64,000 bases of DNA from Methanomicrobiales archaeon HGW-Methanomicrobiales-3 (GCA_002839605.1 PGYK01000004.1:1-64000), one strand, 5' to 3'. Positions 38,203 to 48,073 are shown, counted from the stretch's first letter. Numbers and translations: made by a program. The notes: generated from the letters alone by a model not told the origin.

Positions 38203-41200
38203 ATGTCAATAGAATGGGAACGTTTGAGATCTTTTAATGGATCTGTCGAATCTGCTTTTGAAGAACTTTGTACACAACTTGTCTCAAATGAAAAATATCC
38301 CGAGGGATCTACCTTTATTAGAAATGGAACTCCTGATGGGGGAGTAGAATGCTATTGGACATTGCCTGACGGTAGCGAATACGGATGGCAAGTAAAATTT
38401 TACACAGACCTAAAAAACCCCTCTCGTTGGGGAGATATCGATGAATCTGTTCATACTGCTCTTACAAATCATCCAAAATTAGTCCAATATACCATCTGTC
38501 TCGCATTAGATCTTCCGAAAGGGGGAGCTCCTGGAACAACTTCGGCAAGGGTACGATGGACTAGTCACGTAAAAAAATGGGAATCGATTGCAAAAGATAA
38601 GGGAATGTCAGTTGATTTTCAATTTTGGGGTAGTCATCAGATATGGACACGATTGAGTGCAGAAGAAAATCGTGGCCGATATTATTTTTGGTTTAATAAA
38701 GAAATCTTCAGCAATGACTGGTACGAAAAAAGGGTAAATGAATCAATTGCTAATGTTGGGCCGCGATACTCCGATAAGTATAATGTTGATTTACCAATTT
38801 CCGATATCTTCAATGGATTTGGACGGACAGAGGAATTTTTCAGAATAATTCCACCTCTATTCAATAATATCCAAAATGCGTACAAAAAACTGAACCTAGA
38901 CATAATTGAGGAGATTACAGGGGAGTCGGGACAAATTATTGACCCTGATATTTGTAAGCTGAAAGAAATTCATGAAAATATTTTTAAAAATCAACTCGAT
39001 GTTATCAATTTGAACTTAATTAATAATTTATGTGTATCATTGTCCAAAAGGATTTCAGATTGGATAAGAACCATTTCGGACAAAATTTCATCTGAAGAAA
39101 AAGAGTGGGCACTACAAAATAAAAATCGTGATGAACTTTATCTTCATCTACAAAAATTTAAAGATCCTTATTATGCTCTTTTAAAGTTAGATCGGGAATT
39201 ATCGATGCTCGGTGAATTTGCATCGGGCAATGTTGCGAGATCCGCGAATGTTCCGATATTGATAGTGACAGGTAATGCTGGAAATGGTAAGACGCATCTT
39301 TTTTGTGATGTTGCGTTACAAAGAATAGAGAAAAAATTACCTACAATCCTTTTGTTAGGAGGACATTTTAACGATGAAGAACCTTGGAATCAAATAATTA
39401 TTCAGCTCGGTTTAAATTGCTCCCGAGAGGAATTTTTGGGGGCTTTAAATACAACCGCTGAGATTGCAGATTCAAAATGTCTTATCTTTATTGATGCGCT
39501 AAATGAGGGTGCCGGGAAAAAGTTGTGGAGGAAATATTTAGCTGGAATGATTAAGACCCTAAAAGAATATCCCCGATTGGGAATGGTTCTTAGCATTCGA
39601 AGTTCTTACACCAAGATCATTATCCCCGAAGGTATTTCATCAAATGATTATATCGAAATTTTTCACGAGGGATTTTCTGGTTATGAAGCTGAAGCGACAA
39701 AAATTTTCTTTGAACACTATAAAATTGAGAGACCCACCATCCCCCTACTTAATCCTGAATTTAAAAATCCCTTATTTTTGAAAACATTTTGTGAAGCCAT
39801 CCACAATCATGGTGAAACTACAATTCCTAAGGGGATTCAAGGGATATCAAAAGTCTTTGATTATTATATCGAATCAATTGATCAAAAACTATCCCGAGAA
39901 GAATATTTGGATTTTGATCCAAGATTGAAAATTGTTCAAAAAGCAATGAAAAAAATTGCATTACAGATGGCTAAAAACGGAAAACCTTGGTTATTATACA
40001 AATATGCTAAAAATATTGTTGACAAGATTTTAGGCGATCAAAGACAATCCCAATCTCTATTCCATCATTTGATTTCCGAAGGAACACTCTCTGAAGATAT
40101 TATTTGGGATAGAGAAAATCACCATGATGAAATAATTCGATTTCCGTACGAACGTTTTTCTGATTATTTAATAACTGATAGTTTGTTTGAATTATACCTG
40201 AAATCGGGAGAAATTAGTGACTTGTTTAATCAGGGAAAGCCACTGTATCAACTCATCAAGGATGAATCAACTTGTAGGCAGAATCAGGGATTAATCGAAG
40301 CACTTTCTATTCAGATTCCGGAGCGCTACAAAAAAGAGCTTTCAGATATTGCACCGCATTGTGCAAATTTTGACTCAGTACGAGAGGCATTCATAAATAG
40401 CATAATTTGGAGGCAGCCTAACGCGTTTTCAGACTCGACATTACCGTATATTAATAATTATATTTTCAAAAGGAGAGGTCGTTCAAACCGAGATTTGGTA
40501 TACCCGCTGTTGGATGCATTCTTGTTAGTCTCATCCAATCCAAATCATTCATTCAATGCAGATCGTCTTCATAAATGGCTCTTAAATATTAAATTTGCAG
40601 ACAGAGACAGTTTTTGGACGGTTTATTTATATTATCGATATAACGATGAAACAATAATCAGTTCTTTAATTGATTGGGCATGGTTTAGCGAAGTAAAAGA
40701 AGACATTGATCGGGACTCACGACGATTATATGGAATAACTCTCGCCTGGTTCTTGACATCATCTCATAGATTTTTACGAGACAGAACAACTAAGGCGCTC
40801 GTATCAATATTCTCGAATCATATTGATATTCTCCATAATGTTATCAAGGATTTTAAAGATGTAGATGACCCCTATGTATTGGAACGTCTTTTCGCAGTTG
40901 CATATGGTTGTGCAATGCGGAGTAATGATAAGCAAAACATTACACTGCTGGCAAAGGACACCTTTACTTGGATCTTCCAAGCTGGATGCCCTCCACCCAA
41001 TATCCTTTTGCGCGATTATGCCCGAGGTGTAATTGAATGCGCCATCCAAAAAAATGGAGATTTAAATATTGATATTGGAAAAATCCGGCCACCGTATTCA
41101 AGTGAATGGGATGATACTGCATCTAATAAGAGTAAATTAAAACGATTTGAGAAACGTATTAAAAAATCAGGCAAAACCCTTCGAGCAACCGATGAAATTT

Positions 41201-42816
41201 ACAGCTCAATAGTAGGTTTTGGGGATTTCGCTCGATACATCATAGGAACAAATTCTGATTCGTTCAATTGGTCATCTAAACGGTTGAAAAATTCACGACT
41301 TAGTGTTTCTGATAGATACGACATTTTTGTAAAATCATTAGACGGTGACAAGTTAGATGCATGGAAGAAGTTTCTAACATATTATAATGCGAAGAAGCTC
41401 CCAGTTGAAACCAGAAAAGATGGCATAATCACAATGACGTTCGGAAATAAATATTCCGAAAGTACGATTTTAAAATACGCGAAATTATTTTTCAAATGCC
41501 TGAATGCACAAGAAAGGAAGATATATATTAAATATATTATCCCGTATCTTCAAAATCCTCGAAAGTACAAAAAAGACGATGGTAAATTCGATATTAAGAA
41601 CGCACAGTTATGGATCTTAAAAAGAGTGTTTGATCTAGGTTGGACAGAGAAACGGTTTGGTGATTTTGATAATTGGATGATTTCTTTGAATGATCGCAAG
41701 TATATGCGATCTGCAAATAAACCTGAAAGAATTGGAAAGAAATACCAATGGATAGCCTATTATGAATTTCTTGCAAGGGTGTCGGATAATTTCAAAATTA
41801 AAAAAGAACATTGGAATGTGGAAGCTCCTTCAAAATATGAGGGGACATGGCAATTTTATTTGCGGAATATTGATCCTTCTTGTTTATTAACAAAAAGCAA
41901 ATCCCCAGAAAATATTTCAGACAAATCACAAAAATACTGGTGGTTCGCTATCGATGAATATTCAAATAAAAAACACGATGAAAATGATGAAAAGTGGTTA
42001 TCTTGTTCCACTGACCTTCCTGATGTAAGAACGTTAATTGAAGTAGTAAATCCCGAAGATAAATCAGTTTGGTTAAATTTAAATTCCATATTTAACTGGT
42101 ATCCCTTCCCGTTTTCGGATAATGGAATGCATCAAAAAACGAAACGAGAATTATTCTATCTAATTCATGGATATATCGTTAAAAAATCAGATATTGATCG
42201 GGCATATGAGTGGGCTCAAAAGCAAAATTTCAGTGGAAGGTGGATGCCTGATCCTTGGGAGTTCCATGAAATCTTACTGGGAGAATTCGTCTGGGCTCCC
42301 GCTTACTTAAGTACAACCTCTAATGGATATTCTGAATGGTCTTCAGGAGAACATCATTCACACAAAATCCCCGTTTCGATTCATAATCCTTGTATTGAAT
42401 ATCATTGGAGTCATGGAGAATATGACTGTTCTTCAGAAGAGGGAAGGTCAATTTCTATGCCTTCAGCATGGTTGATAAATAAAATGAATCTATCTTGGAA
42501 TGGGGTGGAAGGAAAATGGTATAATAATAAGGGAGAACTTATCGCATTTGATCCATCTGTAAATACTCAAGGCCCACATTCTCTTCTGGTTAATAAAAAA
42601 ATTTTCAGGTCTTTCTTAACTAAAAATGGCTATGATATTTTTTGGGCTCTTCTCGGAGAAAAAAACATATTTATCGGAGCTCCCCCGGCGAGTCGTTTGA
42701 ATATAACGGGCTCATATCGGATGGTGGATGACGAAGTTGTTGGGACGAAAAAATCAACGTATCAAGTTTTTGAGGGCGGCACAAAAAATAGAGAGAGAAA
42801 ATCCATCAAGACATAA
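38203..42816 (+). CDS. Avs-like antiviral STAND NTPase with N-terminal nuclease domain
   Basis: 1537 residues. The N-terminus looks like a PD-(D/E)xK nuclease: helix AFEELCTQL, then D45/E49 in TPDGGVECYW and Q63-x-K65 in GWQVKFY. A P-loop NTPase follows: Walker A GNAGNGKT at 357-364, Walker B CLIFIDALNEG with D431, and LSIRSSY near 464. The remaining 1000 residues look helical, as in sensor arms of STAND proteins. The DALNEG form and architecture resemble Avs defence proteins, which sense phage proteins and then cut DNA. Strongly AT-rich against its neighbours, suggesting transfer. No SD; start is the first ATG. Confidence 0.72.
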   Translation: MSIEWERLRSFNGSVESAFEELCTQLVSNEKYPEGSTFIRNGTPDGGVECYWTLPDGSEYGWQVKFYTDLKNPSRWGDIDESVHTALTNHPKLVQYTICLALDLPKGGAPGTTSARVRWTSHVKKWESIAKDKGMSVDFQFWGSHQIWTRLSAEENRGRYYFWFNKEIFSNDWYEKRVNESIANVGPRYSDKYNVDLPISDIFNGFGRTEEFFRIIPPLFNNIQNAYKKLNLDIIEEITGESGQIIDPDICKLKEIHENIFKNQLDVINLNLINNLCVSLSKRISDWIRTISDKISSEEKEWALQNKNRDELYLHLQKFKDPYYALLKLDRELSMLGEFASGNVARSANVPILIVTGNAGNGKTHLFCDVALQRIEKKLPTILLLGGHFNDEEPWNQIIIQLGLNCSREEFLGALNTTAEIADSKCLIFIDALNEGAGKKLWRKYLAGMIKTLKEYPRLGMVLSIRSSYTKIIIPEGISSNDYIEIFHEGFSGYEAEATKIFFEHYKIERPTIPLLNPEFKNPLFLKTFCEAIHNHGETTIPKGIQGISKVFDYYIESIDQKLSREEYLDFDPRLKIVQKAMKKIALQMAKNGKPWLLYKYAKNIVDKILGDQRQSQSLFHHLISEGTLSEDIIWDRENHHDEIIRFPYERFSDYLITDSLFELYLKSGEISDLFNQGKPLYQLIKDESTCRQNQGLIEALSIQIPERYKKELSDIAPHCANFDSVREAFINSIIWRQPNAFSDSTLPYINNYIFKRRGRSNRDLVYPLLDAFLLVSSNPNHSFNADRLHKWLLNIKFADRDSFWTVYLYYRYNDETIISSLIDWAWFSEVKEDIDRDSRRLYGITLAWFLTSSHRFLRDRTTKALVSIFSNHIDILHNVIKDFKDVDDPYVLERLFAVAYGCAMRSNDKQNITLLAKDTFTWIFQAGCPPPNILLRDYARGVIECAIQKNGDLNIDIGKIRPPYSSEWDDTASNKSKLKRFEKRIKKSGKTLRATDEIYSSIVGFGDFARYIIGTNSDSFNWSSKRLKNSRLSVSDRYDIFVKSLDGDKLDAWKKFLTYYNAKKLPVETRKDGIITMTFGNKYSESTILKYAKLFFKCLNAQERKIYIKYIIPYLQNPRKYKKDDGKFDIKNAQLWILKRVFDLGWTEKRFGDFDNWMISLNDRKYMRSANKPERIGKKYQWIAYYEFLARVSDNFKIKKEHWNVEAPSKYEGTWQFYLRNIDPSCLLTKSKSPENISDKSQKYWWFAIDEYSNKKHDENDEKWLSCSTDLPDVRTLIEVVNPEDKSVWLNLNSIFNWYPFPFSDNGMHQKTKRELFYLIHGYIVKKSDIDRAYEWAQKQNFSGRWMPDPWEFHEILLGEFVWAPAYLSTTSNGYSEWSSGEHHSHKIPVSIHNPCIEYHWSHGEYDCSSEEGRSISMPSAWLINKMNLSWNGVEGKWYNNKGELIAFDPSVNTQGPHSLLVNKKIFRSFLTKNGYDIFWALLGEKNIFIGAPPASRLNITGSYRMVDDEVVGTKKSTYQVFEGGTKNRERKSIKT

Positions 42817-42847
42817 GTTAACACAGTACCTCACCACAGCAATATGT

Positions 42848-43390
42848 TTATTTTTCAGATAGTTTATCGTCGATAAATTTCTTATGTTTTTCAAAAATTT
42901 TGTGTGTTGTCATAAAATCCTCCCATTTTTTCATACAATCCGCTGCGAGGTTAAAAGCATCAATGGATTCTCCGTTATCAAGTACAAGATAAAATTTCAT
43001 GATTGCCCCTACTAATATGCCATCCTTAAGATGGGGAAATACATGAGGTTGCAATTCAGATTGTTGTCCACTTCTGGTTGGAATATTGCCGGGAGAGAAA
43101 TGTTTTGTTCCGTTTGCGATATCGGCACATAACTGCAAGCATTCATTTATACTGATATATTGTTCAACCGTTTTTCTCCATTCAGTTGAAAATTCATCCT
43201 CTTTTATTAACCAATCTTTGAGGTGATAACAATTCATAAAAAAGGCAAGAACGTCATCATATTGCTGTTGTATATCGATATCTTTTGTAGATCCCTCGTT
43301 GATGGCTTTGAACCGTTCAAACCATCTTTTGACTCTTTGATATTGATCAAACGCGCGAGTATTTAGTGGAAGTTTTCTAACTTCGGTCAT
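42848..43390 (-). CDS. HEPN-like helical protein, convergent with the STAND gene
   Basis: 180 residues, not assigned to a named family. Helical, with LQLCADIANGTKHF (N93 to H97), which looks like the NxxxxH/RxxxxH catalytic turn of HEPN proteins. It is AT-rich like the STAND gene and its end lies 31 bases from that gene's end. The shared base composition and placement suggest arrival together. It could be an RNase partner or a bystander. AAGG lies about eight bases before the ATG. Confidence 0.6.
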   Translation of the reverse strand: MTEVRKLPLNTRAFDQYQRVKRWFERFKAINEGSTKDIDIQQQYDDVLAFFMNCYHLKDWLIKEDEFSTEWRKTVEQYISINECLQLCADIANGTKHFSPGNIPTRSGQQSELQPHVFPHLKDGILVGAIMKFYLVLDNGESIDAFNLAADCMKKWEDFMTTHKIFEKHKKFIDDKLSEK

Positions 43391-43782
43391 GAAGAAAGCC
43401 TTTGGTGTTATTCCTACTTACAACTTTTAAAACGAGCGCGCTGCTAATCAACCAATTTTTCAGAATAGTGTGAGATTACTAGAAGAGTTCAAAATTTACG
43501 GGATACCTATAACCCAAAAGCGCGATGCGAGGGATGGGATTCTGGACCTTAAGTGCGATTCGCAAACAGTAGATTTTTGCTGAATTTTGAAACGAAAACT
43601 GATTTGAAATTATTTGCTACGCACGATAAATAAATATTTTCCTGAAATCCGTTCAGCAAAAAAATGATAAAAAACGTAGACCGCGCACAGTATCAGCTCA
43701 TATTTTTTTCAGAGACCTTACGCTCAACAGGGCCCAGACCCCTTGTCGCGTGGGCTTCTCCTCAGATTTACAAAACAAAGCG
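43391..43782. other. Gap between the HEPN-like gene and repeat R2
   Basis: The AT-rich character fades toward 43.7 kb. Only short, unsupported frames are present. No repeat or RNA gene recognised. Confidence 0.4.
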
Positions 43783-44335
43783 AGCCGGTCCGCGGAGCAT
43801 GTGCGAGTGCGCCGAAGGTGCACGAAGCGTGCGGAGCGGGGCGGCGATCCACCCTCAGCTGATCAGGAGATAAGAAGACGTTCGGTCATGTTCACTCGTC
43901 CTCGCTGAGGCTCCGGCTCGCTTCACATCACCTCGCTGTTTTTCTTCGGTCGATCGGGCAGACGAAGACGCACCCCCTTGCTCGCAAGCTCGCGGCGGGG
44001 CTTGCTGTCCGGCCCGCTCCTCACACCATGCTCCGCATCGTGTTCGTCGCTGTTGATCGTACTCATGTCACACGTTCAGTGACTCACTCGCACGACGCAT
44101 CAGGGGCTCGGACTCGATGCTGATGCATCTCGTTACCTTCGCACCCTGAAGCGGTGCTCGTTCGGGCCACTGCGGCCACGACTACCCGCCACCCGCTTCG
44201 CTCCTCCCGCCCTTGAAAGGAACGGGCAGTCATTAGGATAACCACGGGGTAAGGTTTCAGGTTGGGGGTGGGAGGATGCGAGCCGGAACACGGCGACCAT
44301 CGCCGTGTCGCGTGAGCATCGGGCGGGTCCAGGAA
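43783..44335 (-). repeat. R2 long GC-rich repeat, copy D (inverted)
   Basis: On the minus strand the order is: ATGACTGCCCGTTCCTTTCA, GGCGGGAGGAGCGAAGCGGG, CAACAGCGACGAACACGATG, GCGGAGCATGGTGTGAGGAG, CAGCGAGGTGATGTGA, GAACATGACCGAACGTC, GATCGCCGCC and a closing GCTCCGCGGACCGGCT. Every block occurs in the same order in copy E at 46435-46985 on the plus strand. Homology also continues inward through GGTTTCAGG and GGGTCC. D and E thus bracket the ArdC operon as an inverted repeat. Confidence 0.8.
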
Positions 44336-44671
44336 GATCAGGGCATCTCAACAGGACAGGCACACGGTAGCGGGTCCGGGCGGGAAGAAGGCGAGCCGGA
44401 TACGGGACCGCGGCCGGGCCCGTCGCGGGAGCCTTCGGGGTGGGCCAACCGTTGCCAAGAAAGATAATGCCAGGAGTCGATATTGTACCAACCCGGGCAG
44501 GGCTCTTTGATTGGCCTCATGGTGTCCCTGTCCGGGCCACTTTTTAGCGACAGAAAAAGATGATCCGCATCTTTGTCCGGTGCAGCCACCACCGCAGGCT
44601 TTTCCACATCCCAAAAATAGTTGATCGGTATTTCCGGTGCTCCCGGTATTTTCGCAGGCTGAGCATAGGAT
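44336..44671. other. GC-rich stretch inside the R2 bracket
   Basis: An 89-codon minus-strand frame (GTG at 44607 to 44338, opening MEKPAVVAAPDKDADHLF) continues the direction of the ArdC operon. It could be a fourth gene, but it has no good SD and its second half is Pro/Gly/Ser-rich like a shadow. I do not call it. Nothing else is visible. Confidence 0.3.
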
Positions 44672-44938
44672 CTACTCCGTCCGGATCCCGCTCGGCAGCG
44701 GATCGCAATGCCACGCGATCATATCAACCCGGTGCCGTTCTGCTATCAGGTTGTCGAGCCCCTCCCATGCAGCCTTATCCATCCACGACTTGATGATCTC
44801 ATCGTGCCTGTAGCGGAGATCTTGCGCTTCAGCCTGCAGCATGAATGCCCGGCGCTCCATCGCGGGTATTGCAATCTCGATGCGTTCGAGTTCTTCAAGG
44901 ACCTTGATCGGCATGGCGTCAAAAATGGTCTTGGTCAT
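44672..44938 (-). CDS. Small helical protein of the ArdC operon
   Basis: 88 residues, MTKTIFDAMPIKVLEELERI onward, almost wholly helical (ERRAFMLQAEAQDLRYRHDE). No family recognised. Its ATG overlaps the ardC stop by four bases (ATGA), which fixes the start and indicates coupling. A longer frame to 45262 is only a shadow of ardC. Likely an accessory or regulatory partner carried by the element. Confidence 0.7.
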   Translation of the reverse strand: MTKTIFDAMPIKVLEELERIEIAIPAMERRAFMLQAEAQDLRYRHDEIIKSWMDKAAWEGLDNLIAERHRVDMIAWHCDPLPSGIRTE

Positions 44939-45846
44939 GCTGAAACACCTTCCGCCGCATCGGTCCCGGTTGCACCGGCAGGGGCCGGGGTATTTACCCC
45001 GATCATGAAGTCCGCTGCCTTCTCTGCCCGGCCTGCTGCATACATCACGAGATCTGCGTCGGCCTTGATCGCCTTCGCCCAGTTCTGGAGGTATGCCTCC
45101 TGATTCTGAACAATAGCTGATGAGTCGATGCCGGTCAGCGCGGCCAGGTATGCACTCCCGATCTCGGCGACCAGTTCCTCGCGCCCGTAGGTGTCGGACC
45201 CGAAGCAGACCGCATCGGTCTTCTTGAACCGGTCGAGCCGGGGCCCGGTGGAGTGGATGCACTCATGGAACATCGTTGCATAATAGTGCTCGGAGGTCCG
45301 GAACTGGCGGATATCCGGGCAGGTGATGATATCCATTTGCGGGGAGTATGCGGCCCGGTCCCCTGCCGCGATCCGTATCGACTCCCGGCCCGCGTAGTCC
45401 TGAATGACAGCATCACACCCGAGGAGGTGCGGATTATCTTTCAGGTCCGGCAGTTGGTAGCCCTTCTCCTGATAATCGGTCTGGGCGATGTTGAAGACAA
45501 CGAAGGCTTTCAAAAACCGGATCTGTTTTCTGCTCTCGGTCTCCTTGCCGTTCTCATCGGTCTTCGTGTCGGTCTTGACGGTCCGGCCTGCGTAGATGAT
45601 CCCGGTCCCGTGTTCTCCGAACTGGACCTGTAACCCTGCGGCACGATACTGGCGATAGGTTGCCCAAAAAGGGAGAGGGTAGGGACTGAGCCCGAGGATC
45701 AACCGGTTCAGCCCGGTGTATGCCCTGCCGCTGAAGAGGTTCCGCGGGCCGTTCTCGGTCCATGGCTTCAGCCAGGGGATCTTCCCTTCCGAGAGCGCCT
45801 TTATGATCCGCTCGTTGATCTGTGCTTTTACGTCAGCGGCTTTCAT
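44935..45846 (-). CDS. ardC: ArdC-type anti-restriction protein
   Basis: 303 residues. N-terminal single-strand-DNA-binding-like domain about 1-125 (IPWLKPW, FSGRAYTGLNRLIL), C-terminal zincin-like peptidase domain with HECIH at 194-198 and EELVAEIGSAYL for the third ligand. ArdC proteins travel on conjugative plasmids and shield incoming DNA from restriction. Overlaps both neighbours by four bases. Its presence is a sign of a plasmid or integrative element, here enclosed by inverted R2 repeats. Confidence 0.92.
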   Translation of the reverse strand: MKAADVKAQINERIIKALSEGKIPWLKPWTENGPRNLFSGRAYTGLNRLILGLSPYPLPFWATYRQYRAAGLQVQFGEHGTGIIYAGRTVKTDTKTDENGKETESRKQIRFLKAFVVFNIAQTDYQEKGYQLPDLKDNPHLLGCDAVIQDYAGRESIRIAAGDRAAYSPQMDIITCPDIRQFRTSEHYYATMFHECIHSTGPRLDRFKKTDAVCFGSDTYGREELVAEIGSAYLAALTGIDSSAIVQNQEAYLQNWAKAIKADADLVMYAAGRAEKAADFMIGVNTPAPAGATGTDAAEGVSA

Positions 45847-46196
45847 GCTGGCACCCCGCCGGGCTGCATGGTCGAGACGTTCGCATATTTCCGCTCGCCC
45901 TTGAGCATCCCCTTTACCTGTGCGAGGGGGGAGACGTACTGCACATCGTTGATGGAGATCATCACGGCTTTACCGGACCGGGTGATCCATGCCTTCCCGA
46001 CCGGGGCCGCGTCCGCGTTCTTCATAACATCGGATATGTCATAGACTGCCGCAGGCCAGTGCTGTTCAAGTTTGTGTACTTCACTGGTGGGAATAACTGC
46101 CTGCATTGTTTTGACATCGATACGGACCGAGCTCTGATAGAGGCGTGCCGCCCCGATGTGCTCGAACTTTACATCTGTTTTTGTTGTTGGCCTCAT
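45843..46196 (-). CDS. First gene of the ArdC operon, unknown
   Basis: About 117 residues, basic and beta-rich (VDVKTMQAVIPTSEVHKL, KAWITRSGKAVMISINDVQY). No family recognised. The C-terminal KGMLKGERKYANV may bind nucleic acid, but that is a guess. GGTG lies about nine bases before the ATG at 46196; the upstream GTG at 46211 is less likely. Its stop overlaps the ardC start by four bases. Confidence 0.65.
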   Translation of the reverse strand: MRPTTKTDVKFEHIGAARLYQSSVRIDVKTMQAVIPTSEVHKLEQHWPAAVYDISDVMKNADAAPVGKAWITRSGKAVMISINDVQYVSPLAQVKGMLKGERKYANVSTMQPGGVPA

Positions 46197-46434
46197 GGTG
46201 TTTTTCACCATACATTCATCGACGTGAGAGCATATAACTCTCCGCCGTGCGCAGGGTGAAAGTAAAAGCGGTGCGCTGTCCGATTTGCGAAATAAGGCAA
46301 TTGCGGCGAATTAGTTTTTATTTTTACACAAGGCCCGCCCGGGCACACTGCGCGACAGGCCGCTGATGCGTCCTGTAACCGCGCCGTGTGACCATGACCC
46401 GCCCTCTCGGTTTTCTGTTAGTACGCGATCGCCC

Positions 46435-46985
46435 CGGTTGGACCCACCCGACAAAGCGAACGACCGTCCGCTGATGCGTCCGGTAACCGTCGCTTTGTCC
46501 TCCCTCCCCTGCCCTGAAACCGACCTCCGTTCCTATCGCTATGACTGCCCGTCCCTTTCAAGGGCGGGAGGAGCGAAGCGGGCGGCGGGTCCGGGGCCAA
46601 GCGGCCCGAGCGAGCACCGTGACAGGGGCGCGAAGGTAAGGAGCCGCATCAGCGGCGAGTCCGAGCCCCCTGTGCGTCGTGCGAGCGAGTCACTGAGCGT
46701 CTACGTTTTTGCGTCAACAGCGACGAACACGATGCGGAGCATGGTGTGAGGAGCGGGCCGGGGCAGCCGCTGGCGCCGGAGCAACGCGACAAGCCAGGGG
46801 CGTCATCCTACCAACAGGAAACTCCGGAAAACAGCAAGGTGATGTGAGCGGAACGGGCGCGAGCCCGTGGAGACGAACATGACCGAGCGTCTGCGTGTCA
46901 ACCGGGCAACCGAAGATCGCCGCCCGCGTCGCCCGCGTCGCACGACTACGACGTGCTCGCACCGCTCCGCGACCGGCTTGAATGG
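46435..46985 (+). repeat. R2 long GC-rich repeat, copy E
   Basis: Block order equals that of copy D in mirror image. Additional features: a perfect ten-base inverted pair GACAAAGCGA (46450-46459) / TCGCTTTGTC (46490-46499), and the direct repeat CTGATGCGTCC-x-GTAACCG at 46362 and 46471. Ends GCTCCGCGACCGGCT, 45 bases from the end of the convergent dhs gene. GC-rich, multi-hairpin and without a conserved reading frame. Confidence 0.8.
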
Positions 46986-47029
46986 GTCTCCAGCAAGTCC
47001 TGAAAAAGGATGGTGAGAATGGCAAGTGT

Positions 47030-48073
47030 CTAATCGATACCCTGCCGGTATATCTTCTCCTTTTTCCCCCGCCGCCGCTTCACCCGTTCCGCCCCGCTGG
47101 CTATCAGAGCGGAGATAACGATGGGCAGGGCAATGGTTGCATCGACATGGACCTGTACCTGCTGGCTCGTTGCCGATTCCTTGCCCCAGCTGATCGCTTC
47201 TTCAAACGTGCAGCCGGAAAGCCCGCCCCACTGGGGGGAATCTGTTGTGTACTGGATAGCATATGCATGCCCGCCAAGGTCCTTCTCGTGGATCGAACCA
47301 ATCACCTGCGTCTGCTGGATGAAGTTTTTGGGCACTCCGCCACCCACATAGATGACACCGGATTTCCTTGCTTCCTCCACCCGCACCGTGATCTCGTCAG
47401 CATCGGCGATCTGGTCGATATTGATATCAAATCCCCGGCGTCGTGCGATAAGAAGTCCGATGCCGATAGATGAATCGGCAAGTGCCGGGATAAAGATCGG
47501 TATCTTCTCTTTCGCGCAGACCGATGTGAGCGATTCATACTCCGGCCTTTCCCTCCCCAGCCATTCTCCCCATAACCGGGTGAACTCTCGCGATGAACCC
47601 CGGAACGGTGCGATCGATTCAGACCATGCGGCTATCCCACGGTCAACGGTCCGGAACTCCTCCTCGAACGCAAAGACATCGTAGATGCGGTCGATTCCTT
47701 TCCGGTAGAGCTCGCGGTCGTCAGCGGTATGGTGGCCACGGTAATGGCGGATCCCGAGATGCTCGCAGGAATCGTGAAATATGTTCGCACCCGTTGATAC
47801 AATCACATCAACAAAATGCCGTTGTACCATCTCGACAAGACACCGCTGCATACCTGCCGGTATCATCGCACCCGAGAGCCCGAAGAAGATCGTACACTCA
47901 GGATCGGCAAGCATACGGCGCCATACCTCCACCGATTCCCCCAGTTTGCGCCCCTGGAAGCCGGTCCGGGCCATACCGGACAGGAGGGATGCAACGTTAT
48001 CTGATGGGCAGACGGGTGAGATTGTTTTCATCGGGTGTTTTTTTGTCATTTCCCCGACGGCTTTTATACTCAT
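47030..48073 (-). CDS. dys: Deoxyhypusine synthase
   Basis: About 347 residues. FFGLSGAMIPAG, VSTGANIFHD, and EEAISWGKES match the family; the Lys of SWGK is the residue that carries the butylamine group from spermidine to aIF5A. This is the first step of hypusine formation, vital for archaeal translation factor 5A. Start at 48073 gives an ATGA overlap with the UPF0316 gene; in-frame ATGs at 48079 and further in are alternatives. Confidence 0.93.
   Translation of the reverse strand: MSIKAVGEMTKKHPMKTISPVCPSDNVASLLSGMARTGFQGRKLGESVEVWRRMLADPECTIFFGLSGAMIPAGMQRCLVEMVQRHFVDVIVSTGANIFHDSCEHLGIRHYRGHHTADDRELYRKGIDRIYDVFAFEEEFRTVDRGIAAWSESIAPFRGSSREFTRLWGEWLGRERPEYESLTSVCAKEKIPIFIPALADSSIGIGLLIARRRGFDINIDQIADADEITVRVEEARKSGVIYVGGGVPKNFIQQTQVIGSIHEKDLGGHAYAIQYTTDSPQWGGLSGCTFEEAISWGKESATSQQVQVHVDATIALPIVISALIASGAERVKRRRGKKEKIYRQGID

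Noticed and set aside
44338-44607. Possible fourth gene of the ArdC operon
   Set aside because: No convincing SD, GTG start, and a low-complexity C-terminal half. Cannot be separated from chance.
43391-47029. CRISPR array suspected because of repeated GC-rich blocks
   Set aside because: The blocks are long, unevenly spaced and inverted; there are no regular 25-40-base repeats with unique spacers. No array was seen elsewhere in the window either.
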